Shown one piece after another: positions 53,380-62,121 of a DNA stretch of 64,000 bases (positions are counted from its first letter, which is position 1; the number at the start of each line of letters is the position of its first letter). A program made the translations under genes and the position numbers. The notes below the pieces were generated by a model, which searched no databases, was not told where the DNA came from, and was given only the letters and a program-made list of their open reading frames with translations. This DNA is from Streptomyces tailanensis (GTDB lineage Bacteria; Actinomycetota; Actinomycetes; Streptomycetales; Streptomycetaceae), in NCBI RefSeq assembly GCF_008386495.1, contig NZ_VTHJ01000040.1, positions 24,491 to 88,490 of the forward strand, written 5' to 3'.

Positions 53380-54702
53380 ATGGTCGTAGTTTTCGTTCTC
53401 GTGGCCGTGCTGGTGCTGGCCGCCTTCGTGGTCCTGCACTGGTACGCTTGGCGCCGTCTGGTGCGCGACACGACACGCGGGCCGGGGGTCGCACGACACG
53501 TCGGCACGGGCGTGTTCATCGCCGGTCCGCTGCTGATGGTGGCCGGCTTCGTCGCCGAGCGGAGCGGCGCCCCCTTCTGGTTGCAACAGACGCTGACGTG
53601 GCCGGGCTTCATGTGGCTCGCCCTCGCGCTGTATCTCCTGCTCGCCCTGCTGGCGGGGGAGCTCGTACGACCCGTCGTGCGCCGCCTGGTGGCCCGGCGC
53701 GCCCCCGCCCCGGCCCCCGTGGAGCGGCCGGAGCCCGCCGTACGCGAGCCGGAGCCGGTCCCGGCGGGCGCGAAGCCCATGGAGCCGACCGACCTCACGA
53801 AGCCGACCGATCCCGCCGAGCCCGCCGGATCCGAGCCCACCGAGCCCGGCGATCCCGCGCAACCGGCCCCGACCGACCCCTCCCGCCGCCTCTTCGTCTC
53901 CCGCGTGGTCGGCGGCGCCGTCGCCGCCGCGGCCGTGGGCACCGTCGGCTACGGCACCTACGGCGTCGTACGCGGCCCCAAGGTCAAGCGCGTCACCGTG
54001 CCGCTGGCGAAACTCCCGCGCGCGGCCCACGGTTTCCGGATCGCGGTGGTCAGCGACATCCACCTCGGCCCGCTGCTGGGCCGGGGCTTCGCGCAGAAGG
54101 TCGTCGACACCATCAACTCGACCCAGCCCGACCTGATCGCGGTCGTCGGCGACCTGGTCGACGGCAGTGTGGCGGACCTGGGCCCTGCGGCGGCCCCTCT
54201 CGCGGGTCTGAAGGCACGGCACGGCAGCTACTTCGTCACCGGCAACCACGAGTACTTCTCCGGCGCCGAGCAGTGGGTCGAGGAGGTACGGCGACTGGGC
54301 CTGACCCCCTTGGAGAACGCCCGCCGGGAGCTGCCGTACCTCGACCTCGCCGGCGTGAACGACGTGTCTGGCGAGGACCAGGGCCAGGGCCCCGACTACG
54401 CGAAGGCGCTCGGCGACCGGGACACCTCGCGGGCCGTCGTCCTCCTTGCCCACCAGCCCGTCCAGATCCACGACGCCGTCGACCACGGCGTCGACCTCCA
54501 GCTCTCCGGCCACACCCACGGCGGCCAGATGTGGCCCATGAACTACGTCGCCGCGGCCGCCAACCCCACTCTCGCGGGCCTCGAACGCTACGGCGACACC
54601 CAGCTCTACGTCTCCCGCGGCGCGGGCGCGTGGGGGCCGCCGGTGCGGGTGGGGGCGCCGTCGGACATCACCGTGGTGGAGCTGGCGTCGAAGCAGGCAT
54701 GA
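53380..54702 (+). CDS. Membrane-anchored metallophosphoesterase
   Basis: 440 residues from ATG 53380. Three membrane segments in the first 130 residues, a Pro-rich linker, a further segment near SRVVGGAVAAAAVGTV preceded by RR, then the calcineurin-like domain: SDIHLGPLL, GDLVDG, GNHEYF, and GHTHGGQ, all metal ligands present. Homologous to YaeI/YkuE-type enzymes. The active domain is outside the membrane. Confidence 0.92.
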   Translation: MVVVFVLVAVLVLAAFVVLHWYAWRRLVRDTTRGPGVARHVGTGVFIAGPLLMVAGFVAERSGAPFWLQQTLTWPGFMWLALALYLLLALLAGELVRPVVRRLVARRAPAPAPVERPEPAVREPEPVPAGAKPMEPTDLTKPTDPAEPAGSEPTEPGDPAQPAPTDPSRRLFVSRVVGGAVAAAAVGTVGYGTYGVVRGPKVKRVTVPLAKLPRAAHGFRIAVVSDIHLGPLLGRGFAQKVVDTINSTQPDLIAVVGDLVDGSVADLGPAAAPLAGLKARHGSYFVTGNHEYFSGAEQWVEEVRRLGLTPLENARRELPYLDLAGVNDVSGEDQGQGPDYAKALGDRDTSRAVVLLAHQPVQIHDAVDHGVDLQLSGHTHGGQMWPMNYVAAAANPTLAGLERYGDTQLYVSRGAGAWGPPVRVGAPSDITVVELASKQA

Positions 54703-54930
54703 CGGAGCCGGCGTCGAAGCGGGCATGACGGAGCCGGCGGGTCGAAGGCAGACAGACGTGACGGATCGTCAAGATTTCCCGGAGCGCACGTTGTTGGGGT
54801 TCAGGTGAGTTCTTTCTTAACTCAACAAAACCCCTCTTCCGTCAACACGAAACCCTGTGGTTAGGTGATCCGCGTCACCGCGGAACCACCGTGCGTGGTG
54901 GGCCGGGTGGGGGTCTTGGGAGGGGCGCCG

Positions 54931-56487
54931 ATGCAGTCGGTTCGCTTGCGGATTCTCGCGTCGTTGCTGGTGTTGGCGATCGCGGCGGCGGGCGGCTGGC
55001 AGCTGATGTCGGGCCAGCGGGAAGAGAGCAGGACGATCACGGTCGGCACCACCGACACGATCACCTCGCTCGACCCGGCCGGGGCGTACGACGCCGGCTC
55101 CTGGGCCCTGTTCAGCAATGTCTTCCAGTCGCTGCTGACCTTCGAACCGGGCGCCGTCACACCCGTCCCGGACGCCGCCCGGAGTTGCGAGTTCGTCGGC
55201 AACGCGCTCACCGTCTACCGCTGCACCCTGCGGGAAGGGCTGACGTTCCCGAGCGGGCGCGCGATGACCGGCCTGGATGTGAAGTACTCCTTCGACCGGA
55301 TCCTGAGCATCAACTCCGACGCCGGCCCCGCGCCACTGCTGGACACCCTCCAGTCGGTCAGCGCGAGCGGACTGTCCGTCAGCTTCCGCCTCTCCGCGCC
55401 GGACGCCACGTTCCCGTTCAAGGTGGCCACCGGCGCCGGGGCGATCGTCGACCGCACGAAGTACCCGACGGACCGGCTGCGCGCCGACGGCGGCGCCGAC
55501 GGCACCGGACCGTACGTCCTGACCTCGTACGACAAGGGCAAGCAGGCAGGCCTGCGGCCCAACGACGCCTACCAGGGCGCCGTCCAGGACACCGGCGGCC
55601 CCGTCCTCGTGCGCTACTACGAGGACTCGGCGGCGCTGGCGAAGGCGTGGACGGCGCGGCAGGTCGACGTCGCCACGCGCGCGCTGCCGTCCGCCGTACC
55701 GGCCGGGCTGACGGCCGGCGCCCCCGACCAACGGGTGACGGAGGCCGACAGCAACGAGACCCGCAGTCTGGTCCTCAACGTGCGTGCGAGCTCGCCCCTT
55801 GAGGACCGCCGGGTACGGCAGGCGCTGGCCTCGCTCGTCAACCGGGAGAAGCTGGTCGCCGACGTCTACGGGGGCACCGCCGACCCGCTGTACTCGCTGA
55901 TCCCGACCGGCGTCACGGGCCACACGACCTCGTTCTTCGACACGTACCCCAAGCCCGACCCTCACCGCGCCCGCGAACTGCTCGACGCGGCAGGGGTGAA
56001 CATGCCGGTGCGCCTCACCTACGGATACGCCGAGGGCCGGGAGTCGGACGCCGCCGAAGCCGCCGAGCTGAAGTCACAGCTGGAGGCGAGCGGCCTGTTC
56101 ACGGTCACGACGAAGGCGTACGAGCGGACGGACTTCCAGCGGCGTTACGCCGCCGGGGAGCTGGACGCGTACGCCGTCGGCCGGGTCGCCGACTACCCCG
56201 ACCCCGACACCTTCAGCGGGCCCCTCGTCGGCACCGGCGGCTCCCTCAAGAACGGCTACAGCAGCGGGGTGGCCGACCGGCTCATCCAGGACAGCCGCCG
56301 CTACGAGGACCGCAGCGGGGCCGCGGCCGCACTCCAGCAACTCCAGGAGGTCGTGGCGCAGGACGTGCCGCTCATTCCGCTGTGGCAGCGCAACGAGTAC
56401 GTCCTCAGCACCGAGGACGTCGACGGGGCGCAGTATCTGTCCGACGGGACCGGCGTGTTCCGGCTGTGGCGGCTGGAATGGATCTGA
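54931..56487 (+). CDS. Family 5 extracellular solute-binding protein, orphan
   Basis: 518 residues from ATG 54931 after GGGAGG. An uncleaved or cleaved signal (ILASLLVLAIAAAGGWQLM) without a lipobox Cys. The core ITVGTTDTITSLDPAGAYDAGSW and LVLNVRASSPLEDRRVRQALASLVNREKLV match OppA/DppA proteins. There are no permease or ATPase genes nearby, so it probably works with a distant transporter. The AT-rich spacer 54800-54860 holds the promoter. Confidence 0.88.
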   Translation: MQSVRLRILASLLVLAIAAAGGWQLMSGQREESRTITVGTTDTITSLDPAGAYDAGSWALFSNVFQSLLTFEPGAVTPVPDAARSCEFVGNALTVYRCTLREGLTFPSGRAMTGLDVKYSFDRILSINSDAGPAPLLDTLQSVSASGLSVSFRLSAPDATFPFKVATGAGAIVDRTKYPTDRLRADGGADGTGPYVLTSYDKGKQAGLRPNDAYQGAVQDTGGPVLVRYYEDSAALAKAWTARQVDVATRALPSAVPAGLTAGAPDQRVTEADSNETRSLVLNVRASSPLEDRRVRQALASLVNREKLVADVYGGTADPLYSLIPTGVTGHTTSFFDTYPKPDPHRARELLDAAGVNMPVRLTYGYAEGRESDAAEAAELKSQLEASGLFTVTTKAYERTDFQRRYAAGELDAYAVGRVADYPDPDTFSGPLVGTGGSLKNGYSSGVADRLIQDSRRYEDRSGAAAALQQLQEVVAQDVPLIPLWQRNEYVLSTEDVDGAQYLSDGTGVFRLWRLEWI

Positions 56488-56646
56488 ACGGCCGATGGAT
56501 CTGATGGCCGTGGCTCGAAGTGGATATGACAGGCGTCCTGTGACAGCTGACGCGAAGTCGCGGGAGCGACGTTCGCGGGAGTGACAGACAGCGCTCACGC
56601 ACCGCATCTTCTTGTGTCGGGGATGTGGTTGGCGTGAGGAGCAAAC

Positions 56647-57045
56647 GTGTTGAGGCGCAACTCCTTCCGGCTGCCCCGCCATCCGGCGTCCGTGGGGCTC
56701 GCCCGGCGACGGGTACGGGACCATCTGGCCGACTGGGGGCACGGCGACGGTGAACCGGCGCTGGAGGACGTGGTCCTCGTCGTGTCGGAGCTGGCGACCA
56801 ATGTCGTACGCCATGGGCCTTTGCTGGAGCGGGAGTTCGAGGTGGCGGTGACCGCGCTGGCGGACGGGTCCTGTCTGGTGGAGGTGTCGGACGAGGGGAT
56901 GGCCGTACCTCGGTTGCGGGAGGTGGGGCAGTGGGAGGAGAACGGGCGGGGGCTGCAGCTCGTGGATCATCTGGCGGCCGCGTGGGGGGTGTGGAGCCGG
57001 GGGCGGCACGGGAAGACGGTCTGGGCGTTGATGGGGATGCCGTGA
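56647..57045 (+). CDS. Stand-alone histidine-kinase-like ATPase (anti-sigma type)
   Basis: 132 residues from GTG 56647 (GAGGAGC). HATPase_c motifs VVSELATNVVRHGP (N box), VEVSDEG (G1) and GRGLQLVD (G2) are seen. No dimerisation or receiver part. It belongs to the many RsbW/SpoIIAB-like proteins of Streptomyces. A sigma or anti-anti-sigma partner is not in this stretch. Confidence 0.9.
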   Translation: MLRRNSFRLPRHPASVGLARRRVRDHLADWGHGDGEPALEDVVLVVSELATNVVRHGPLLEREFEVAVTALADGSCLVEVSDEGMAVPRLREVGQWEENGRGLQLVDHLAAAWGVWSRGRHGKTVWALMGMP

Positions 57046-57061
57046 CGCCATGGGCAGGGGC

Positions 57062-58398
57062 TCACTGCGGGGGCGGCGGCAGCGTCACCGTCACTTTCAA
57101 GCCATCGCCCGGAGCCGTGGTCACCGCCACCTCGCCGCCGTGGGCCTCCACCACACCCTGCACGATCGCCATCCCGAGCCCACTTCCCGCGCCACCCCCC
57201 GCCCTGAAGAACCGGTCGAAGATGCGGGCCGCGTCCGCCTCCGCCAGCCCTGGGCCCTCGTCCTCGACACACAGGCGTACGACGCCGTTCGCGCGCCCCA
57301 CCCCGAGCCGCACCGGGACATCGGCGGGCGTGTGCGTGCGCACGTTGGTGATCAGGTTGCCCAGGACCTGGCGCAGGCCGGACTCGTCGGCGTGGACGAG
57401 GAGGGTGCCGTCGGCGGTGACCGTGACCGGGCGATCGGGTTGCTGGGCGCGCAGGTCGGCGGCGGCGTCGCGGACGAGGCGGGTCAGGTCGACGTCGCGC
57501 AGGCGGAGTTCGGGGTGCTGGTCGAGGCGGGCGAGGGTGAGGAGTTCGTCGACGAGGCGGCCCATACGGTCGACCTCGTTGTTCATACGGTCCCAGGCGC
57601 GCCGGCGTTCGCCGGGGTCGGTGAGCATGCCCTTGTCGTAGAGCTGGAGGTAGCCGCGGATCGCGGACAGGGGCGTACGCAGTTCATGGGACGCGTCGCC
57701 GACGAAGCGACGCAGCTGGGCGGCGCTGCGTTCGCGGGTGCGGTACGCCGACTCGACCCGCTGGAGCATGGAGTTGAGGGCGATCCGGAGCTGTTCGACC
57801 TCCAGGGTGGCCTCGCTGCTGGAAGGGACGCGGCGGGTCAGATCGCCTTCGGCGATCGCCGACGAGGTCTCCACCATGTCCTCCAGGGGCCGCATCCGGC
57901 GGCGCACGCTGAACAGGGTCAGACAGGCGAGCAGCGCGAGGAGCAGGGTGCCGACGGCGAAGTCGAGCCTCAGGGCCTTGCGGATGACCTCGTGGATCGA
58001 CTCGGTGGAGGTGGCGAGCAGCACCGTCGTGCCGTCGTCCAGTTCGGCCGCGGTGACCCGGTGGGGGCGCCCTCCACGTAGACGTCGTGCGGTTCGTCGT
58101 CGACCAGGGCGGCCGGGTCGGCCACGGCGGCGGCGAGGGCGCGCTGTTTGCCGGTCGGCGCGAAACCGGCGATGGTCCGCGGCTCGCCCTTGTCGCCCAG
58201 GGCGGTGAAGACGGCGCCCTGGACGAGGGAGTCGGCGTTCTCGGTGGAGGGCCCGCGGGAAGCCCTGTTGCTGACCGCGACCAGCGCGCTCAACGCGTCG
58301 ATCTGCTCCATGTCGATCCGTGCGTTCCCGATCGACTCACGGGTCGTCATCAGCCCGGTGTCGACGCTGTCGAGCAGATACATCCGCATGCCCCACGC
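57062..58398 (-). pseudogene. Sensor histidine kinase, frameshifted and truncated
   Basis: From about 58398 to 58066 the minus strand encodes a periplasmic sensor part (GMRMYLLDSVDTGLMTTRES, ending PHDVYVEGAP). The rest continues in another frame (HRVTAAELDDGTTVLLATS) after a run of five C (58063-58067); six C would restore the frame. Downstream HAMP (RRRMRPLEDMVETSSAIAEGD), HisKA (GDASHELRTPLSAIRGYLQ), N box and ATP loops are intact to the stop at 57062. The 5' end is cut at about 58395, where MMPL sequence begins on the other strand, so the first membrane span and start are gone. No response regulator gene is present. Confidence 0.8.
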
Positions 58399-58939
58399 GC
58401 TGATGATGTGCGTCTTCAGCGCGTTCGTGCTCAGCGGCGAGTTGGAGGCGGCCATGGCGGGCATCGGCCTGGCGGCGGCCGTGGCCCTGGACGCGTTCAT
58501 CCTGCGTACGGCCCTGGTACCGGCCGCGATGCATCTGCTGGGGAAGGCGAACTGGTGGCTGCCGGCCGGGCTGGAGAGGCGGTTGCCGCACTTGGCGGTG
58601 GAGCCGAAGGAGGCGGAGTCTCCGGTGGTGCAGCCGCCGCTGGTGGAGGGCGGCCCCGCCTCCGTGATCCACGGCTTCATCCGGACGGCGGACGGTGAGC
58701 CGGTGGAGGGCGTCGAGGTGGCCTTGCTGTCGAGGGGCGGGCGTCAGCTGGACCGGGTGACGTCTCTGGCGGACGGCTCGTACATCGTGGCGGTGCCCGG
58801 GCCGGGGTCGTATCTGCTGGCGGCGACTTCGGCGTCGTACGTCTCGCGTGCGCGGCAGGTGGTCGTGGGGGAGGGGCCGCTCGTGTTTGATGTGGAGTTG
58901 GCGGGGATGGTTGAGGGGGAGGTGGACGCGGTCAATTAG
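58390..58939 (+). pseudogene. C-terminal part of an MMPL transporter with carboxypeptidase-regulatory-like domain
   Basis: The frame reads ALMMCVFSAFVLSGE, GIGLAAAVALDAFILRTALV and MHLLGKANWWLPAGLERRLP, the last membrane helices and tail of an MMPL permease. It then continues into a beta-sandwich domain (SVIHGFIRTADGEPVEGVEV, AVPGPGSYLLAATSASYVSR). The N-terminal 80% or more of the transporter is missing; upstream sequence belongs to the kinase on the other strand. A fusion of MMPL with this domain is known in Streptomyces. Probably not functional. Confidence 0.75.
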
Positions 58940-58940
58940 C

Positions 58941-59528
58941 TCAGGCCAAACCGGCCTTGAGGAGGCGCTCGACGTCGAGCACGACCTTGCCGCCCACGGA
59001 CTCGGGGAGCGTGACGAGCTCCCCGGGGATGTGGATCCCGTGTTTCGCGTAACTACCGCGCGCTGGTTCGGTCAGCACATGGAGGCGCTGGTGCTTGCGG
59101 TCGACGATGACGTAGACGGGGATGCGGGCCTTGGCGTAATGGGTGACCTTGGTCTGCAGGTCCGTTTTCCAATTGCTGGAGGTGACCTCCATGACCAGGC
59201 GGAAGCACATCGGGTCGTAGCAGCTGTTCTCCACCAGGTGATCACGGTAGTCGTCGTCGACCACCGACAGGTCGGGGATGGCGTAGTCCTCCGGGCCGCT
59301 GGGCAGCCAGAGGCCGATGCCCGGGAGCGCGCGCACGAGGCCCAGATTCATGAAGGGGGCTGCGAACAGCATCAGCGCCTCGGAGTGAGGGCCGTCCGGT
59401 GCTGGGCTCACGAGGATCTGGTCTCCGATGATCTCGACGCGGAGGCCCGGAACGCTCTCCATGATGTGGTTCGCCTCGGCGATCAGCGCCCGCTCCTCGT
59501 GCGACCGCTCGACAGCTGCTGCGGACAT
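58941..59528 (-). CDS. Uma2-family (DUF820) putative nuclease
   Basis: 195 residues from ATG 59528 after GGGAGGC; an ATG at 59564 is 12 codons upstream. PD-(D/E)xK-like features: AIPDLSVVDDDY (PD), then VMEVTSSNWKTDLQTKVTHYAKA (ExxS...K). This is the restriction-endonuclease-like fold common in actinobacteria and cyanobacteria. Biological role unknown. It is not near any methylase. Confidence 0.88.
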   Translation of the reverse strand: MSAAAVERSHEERALIAEANHIMESVPGLRVEIIGDQILVSPAPDGPHSEALMLFAAPFMNLGLVRALPGIGLWLPSGPEDYAIPDLSVVDDDYRDHLVENSCYDPMCFRLVMEVTSSNWKTDLQTKVTHYAKARIPVYVIVDRKHQRLHVLTEPARGSYAKHGIHIPGELVTLPESVGGKVVLDVERLLKAGLA

Positions 59529-59618
59529 CAGGTGCCTCCCATGGGCTGGTGTCGAGACCATCATGGTAAGCAGGCCCGGTGAGGGATGTCCCGTTCGAAC
59601 CCCTTCACCCGAAAGTGA

Positions 59619-60458
59619 TCACTCCCTCGTCTGCCCCTTGACGCCCGGATCCGGCAGCGCCTTCGTCATCCCCGGCAGGAAGTCCGTGAACAGCTCGTGC
59701 ACCTCATGGACGAGCGGCCGCAGCACCCGGAACCGCGCCAGTGAGACCCCCCTGGTCGTCAGCCGGGCGCCGCGCTCGGCGAGCCGGTAGCTGCGCTCGC
59801 GCCCCTCGGTCCGGTCGAACACCCAATACAGGACGAGCCCCATCTGGGAGAGCCACATCAACTCGGGGAGGACGTCGCGGAGTTCGTCCGGCACCTTGGC
59901 CTTGGCCCCGGCCAGCACCTCGCGGTGGAGGTTGATGGCCTCCTCGCGCGGCGCCTGTGACTCGGGGGAGAAGGGGCTGAGGGGGCTGTCGGGGTCGGCG
60001 GCGTTCTTGAAGAACTGCGCCGCGAACTCGTGGTACGGCTCCGCCACGTCCAGCCACACCTTCAGCACCCCGGCGATCCGCGCCTCCAGGTCCTTCTCCC
60101 GCTCCAGCACCGGCCGCACCGCCGCCAGGTGCTCGGCGCCGATCCGGTCGTAGAAGCCCTGGATCAGGTGCTCCTTGCCGGCGAAGTAGTAGTACGCGTT
60201 CCCGACGGAGACCCCGGCCTCCTTGGCGATGGCCCGCATCGTCGTCTTGTCGTACCCGCGCTCCTGGAAGAGCCGCAACGCGGTCTCCAGGATGAGCGCG
60301 CGGGTCTGCTCGGACTTGGCGGAGCCCTTGGGACCGGGCTGCTCCACGCCGTCCCTGGGGCCGCCCGGCTCCGCGTCGCCTCGGGCGGCCGAGGGCTCCG
60401 CCGCCGACGAGGGCTCGGTACCGGGCTGCGGGCTGAGGCTGTCGTTCACTGCGGGCAC
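59619..60458 (-). CDS. TetR-family regulator
   Basis: 279 residues; GTG 60458 chosen, GTG 60449 is an alternative. An acidic/Pro-rich N-terminal extension of about 50 residues leads to the HTH (ALRLFQERGYDKTTMRAIAKEAGVSVGNAYYYFAGKEHLI). The ligand domain is helical. It is the last gene of the three-gene unit 61477-59619, and probably controls it through the operator at 61491-61549. Confidence 0.88.
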   Translation of the reverse strand: MPAVNDSLSPQPGTEPSSAAEPSAARGDAEPGGPRDGVEQPGPKGSAKSEQTRALILETALRLFQERGYDKTTMRAIAKEAGVSVGNAYYYFAGKEHLIQGFYDRIGAEHLAAVRPVLEREKDLEARIAGVLKVWLDVAEPYHEFAAQFFKNAADPDSPLSPFSPESQAPREEAINLHREVLAGAKAKVPDELRDVLPELMWLSQMGLVLYWVFDRTEGRERSYRLAERGARLTTRGVSLARFRVLRPLVHEVHELFTDFLPGMTKALPDPGVKGQTRE

Positions 60459-60467
60459 GGGCAGAGC

Positions 60468-61037
60468 CTAACGAGTCGGACAGGTGCCGCTTCCACAGCC
60501 GTCGGCCGGGGAGTACGTCCACCCGGAGCGCCGGTCGTACTCCCACCCCTCCACCTGGGCCCCGCCGATCCCGCCGGGCGGCCGGTGCGACCCCCGCCAC
60601 TTCGCGGCGGCGAGCACCGCGCCCCGGGCCAGCCGCGCCCCCGACGGGGTACTCAGCCGGTGGGCGAGCGGTCGGTGCTCGCGCAGCGCCCACAGACAGA
60701 CGATCCAGGCCGCCGACCCGCGATAGATCTGTCCGCCGTCCCCGACGACGGTGATCTCCTCCAGAGTCGCCCGATGATCGAGCGAGGGAAACCGCCACCG
60801 GGCCTCGTCCGACCCCGCCGGCACGAACCACAACGGCACGAGCTGCCGCTGCCGCCCCAGCCAGTCCCGTACGAAGGCACAGAGACCGCACTGGGCGTCG
60901 TACAGGACGGTGAGCCCACGGACGGGGATGACTGGAGTGACTGGGGCGACCGGGGTGACTGGGGCGACCGGGGTGACCGGGACACGCTCGGTGCCCCGGT
61001 CACCGGTGGCTTCGACTGCCGCCACCATCGACGTCAC
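60468..61037 (-). CDS. DCC1-like thiol-disulfide oxidoreductase
   Basis: 189 residues from GTG 61037, overlapping the upstream stop as GTGA. The DCC motif is LYDAQCGLC near residue 45-53, followed by WLGRQRQL and IYRGSAAWI. Residues 15-40 are VTPVAP repeats from an 18-bp unit near 60925-60985, a tract prone to slippage. Family members carry CxxC for redox chemistry. Confidence 0.85.
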   Translation of the reverse strand: MTSMVAAVEATGDRGTERVPVTPVAPVTPVAPVTPVIPVRGLTVLYDAQCGLCAFVRDWLGRQRQLVPLWFVPAGSDEARWRFPSLDHRATLEEITVVGDGGQIYRGSAAWIVCLWALREHRPLAHRLSTPSGARLARGAVLAAAKWRGSHRPPGGIGGAQVEGWEYDRRSGWTYSPADGCGSGTCPTR

Positions 61038-61477
61038 GCCCCGGCCGGAGGGGCCGCGGGAGCTCCGGGAGCGCCGGGAGCCCCGTGGGTGACCCAGCCC
61101 TGCGGCGCGACCGGCGGCACCTGCTCCCGCTCCATGACTCCGCGCCGCCGGAACTTGTTCAGCACGAACACGTTCCCGAGGTGCAGCGCGCCGAGTACCA
61201 GCAACACGACCCCGAGCTTCGCCGAGACCGCCTCGAACACCTCACGCGGGCTGTCGATCGCCCCGTCCGCGTTGAGGTACAGCGCCACGAACCCCAGGTT
61301 CACGAGATAGAACCCGACGACCAGCAGATGATTCACCGCATCCGCGAGCTTCTCGTTCCCCCGCAGCACATCCGCGAGAAAGATCCGCCCGTTCCTGCTC
61401 AACGTCCGCGCCACCCAGACGGTCAGCCCCACGCTGACCAGCAGATAGATGACGTATGCGACGACCGTGAGGTCCAT
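61034..61477 (-). CDS. Small four-helix membrane protein
   Basis: 147 residues from ATG 61477. Hydrophobic segments VVAYVIYLLVSVGLTVWVA, NHLLVVGFYLVNLGFVALYL and LGVVLLVLGALHLGNVFVLN, then a C-terminal Pro/Ala tail (GAPGAPGAPAAP). First gene of the TetR-controlled unit and coupled to the DCC gene. Function unknown; it may be the membrane partner of the oxidoreductase. Confidence 0.83.
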   Translation of the reverse strand: MDLTVVAYVIYLLVSVGLTVWVARTLSRNGRIFLADVLRGNEKLADAVNHLLVVGFYLVNLGFVALYLNADGAIDSPREVFEAVSAKLGVVLLVLGALHLGNVFVLNKFRRRGVMEREQVPPVAPQGWVTHGAPGAPGAPAAPPAGA

Positions 61478-61490
61478 GCCCCCACCCCTT

Positions 61491-61549
61491 CTTGAACACG
61501 TTCAAAACGCCGTGGTGAGACTGTAGCGCTGCTTTTGAACGTGTTCAAG
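61491..61549. promoter_or_regulatory. Paired TetR-type operators
   Basis: CTTGAACACGTTCAAAA (61491-61507) and its exact complement TTTTGAACGTGTTCAAG (61533-61549), 25 bp apart. Each arm is itself a near-palindrome TTGAAC NN GTTCAA. It lies 14 bp before the start of the TetR operon. Confidence 0.85.
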
Positions 61550-61577
61550 CTCGAGGTATGGGATGGGGGTGCCATGC

Positions 61578-61988
61578 TCATGTGGTGCGCGCCAACTCCG
61601 GCCGCTTGCTGTAGTCCGTGAGGCCGATGACGTTCCCCCACGGATCCGCGAACTCCACGGTCCACCCGGTGGCGACGGGAAACGGCGGATCGAGGGGCTG
61701 CACCCCGGCCGCCGCGAGGGCCCGCGCGGCGTCCCGCGCGTCCCGCACCTCCAGCCACACCCGCGCCGAGGCCCACAGGGGTGACCGATGCCGCAGCTCG
61801 CCCTCGACCCGGAGCAGCAGCCCCGGCGTCTCCTTGCCCACCTTCAGCAAGGCGATCTCCGCCTCGTCCAGCCGGAACGCCACCTCGAACCCGGCCCGCT
61901 CATAGAAGCCGACCGCCTCACCGAGATCCCCCACCGGCAGCAGAACGTTGTCGAACCCGAGCAGTTCGTACGACTCATAATCTGACAT
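61578..61988 (-). CDS. VOC-superfamily (glyoxalase/bleomycin-resistance) protein
   Basis: 136 residues. Two betaalphabetabetabeta modules: NVLLPVGDLGEAVGFYERAGFEVAFRLDEAEIALLKVG and WLEVRDARDAARALAAAGVQPLDPPFPVATGWTVEFADPWGNVIGLTDY. The last Asp/Trp-Gly-Asn cluster is typical of VOC metal sites. Substrate unknown. The start codon overlaps a palindrome. Confidence 0.9.
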   Translation of the reverse strand: MSDYESYELLGFDNVLLPVGDLGEAVGFYERAGFEVAFRLDEAEIALLKVGKETPGLLLRVEGELRHRSPLWASARVWLEVRDARDAARALAAAGVQPLDPPFPVATGWTVEFADPWGNVIGLTDYSKRPELARTT

Positions 61989-62000
61989 GTCGTCAGATTA
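61978..62000. promoter_or_regulatory. Palindrome over the VOC start codon
   Basis: TAATCTGAC ATGTC GTCAGATTA, perfect 9-bp arms, overlapping the ATG at 61988. Looks like an operator; no adjacent regulator gene. Confidence 0.6.
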
Positions 62001-62121
62001 GACCCTCCGACGACTCCCGAACGGGTGTCCCGTGAGCTGGTCACTCGTTGGGCTGAGCCATCCGTCATCTGTGCTGGGTACGCTGAGGGCACAGGCGAGA
62101 CTCCGTCGCATGGGAGTAATC

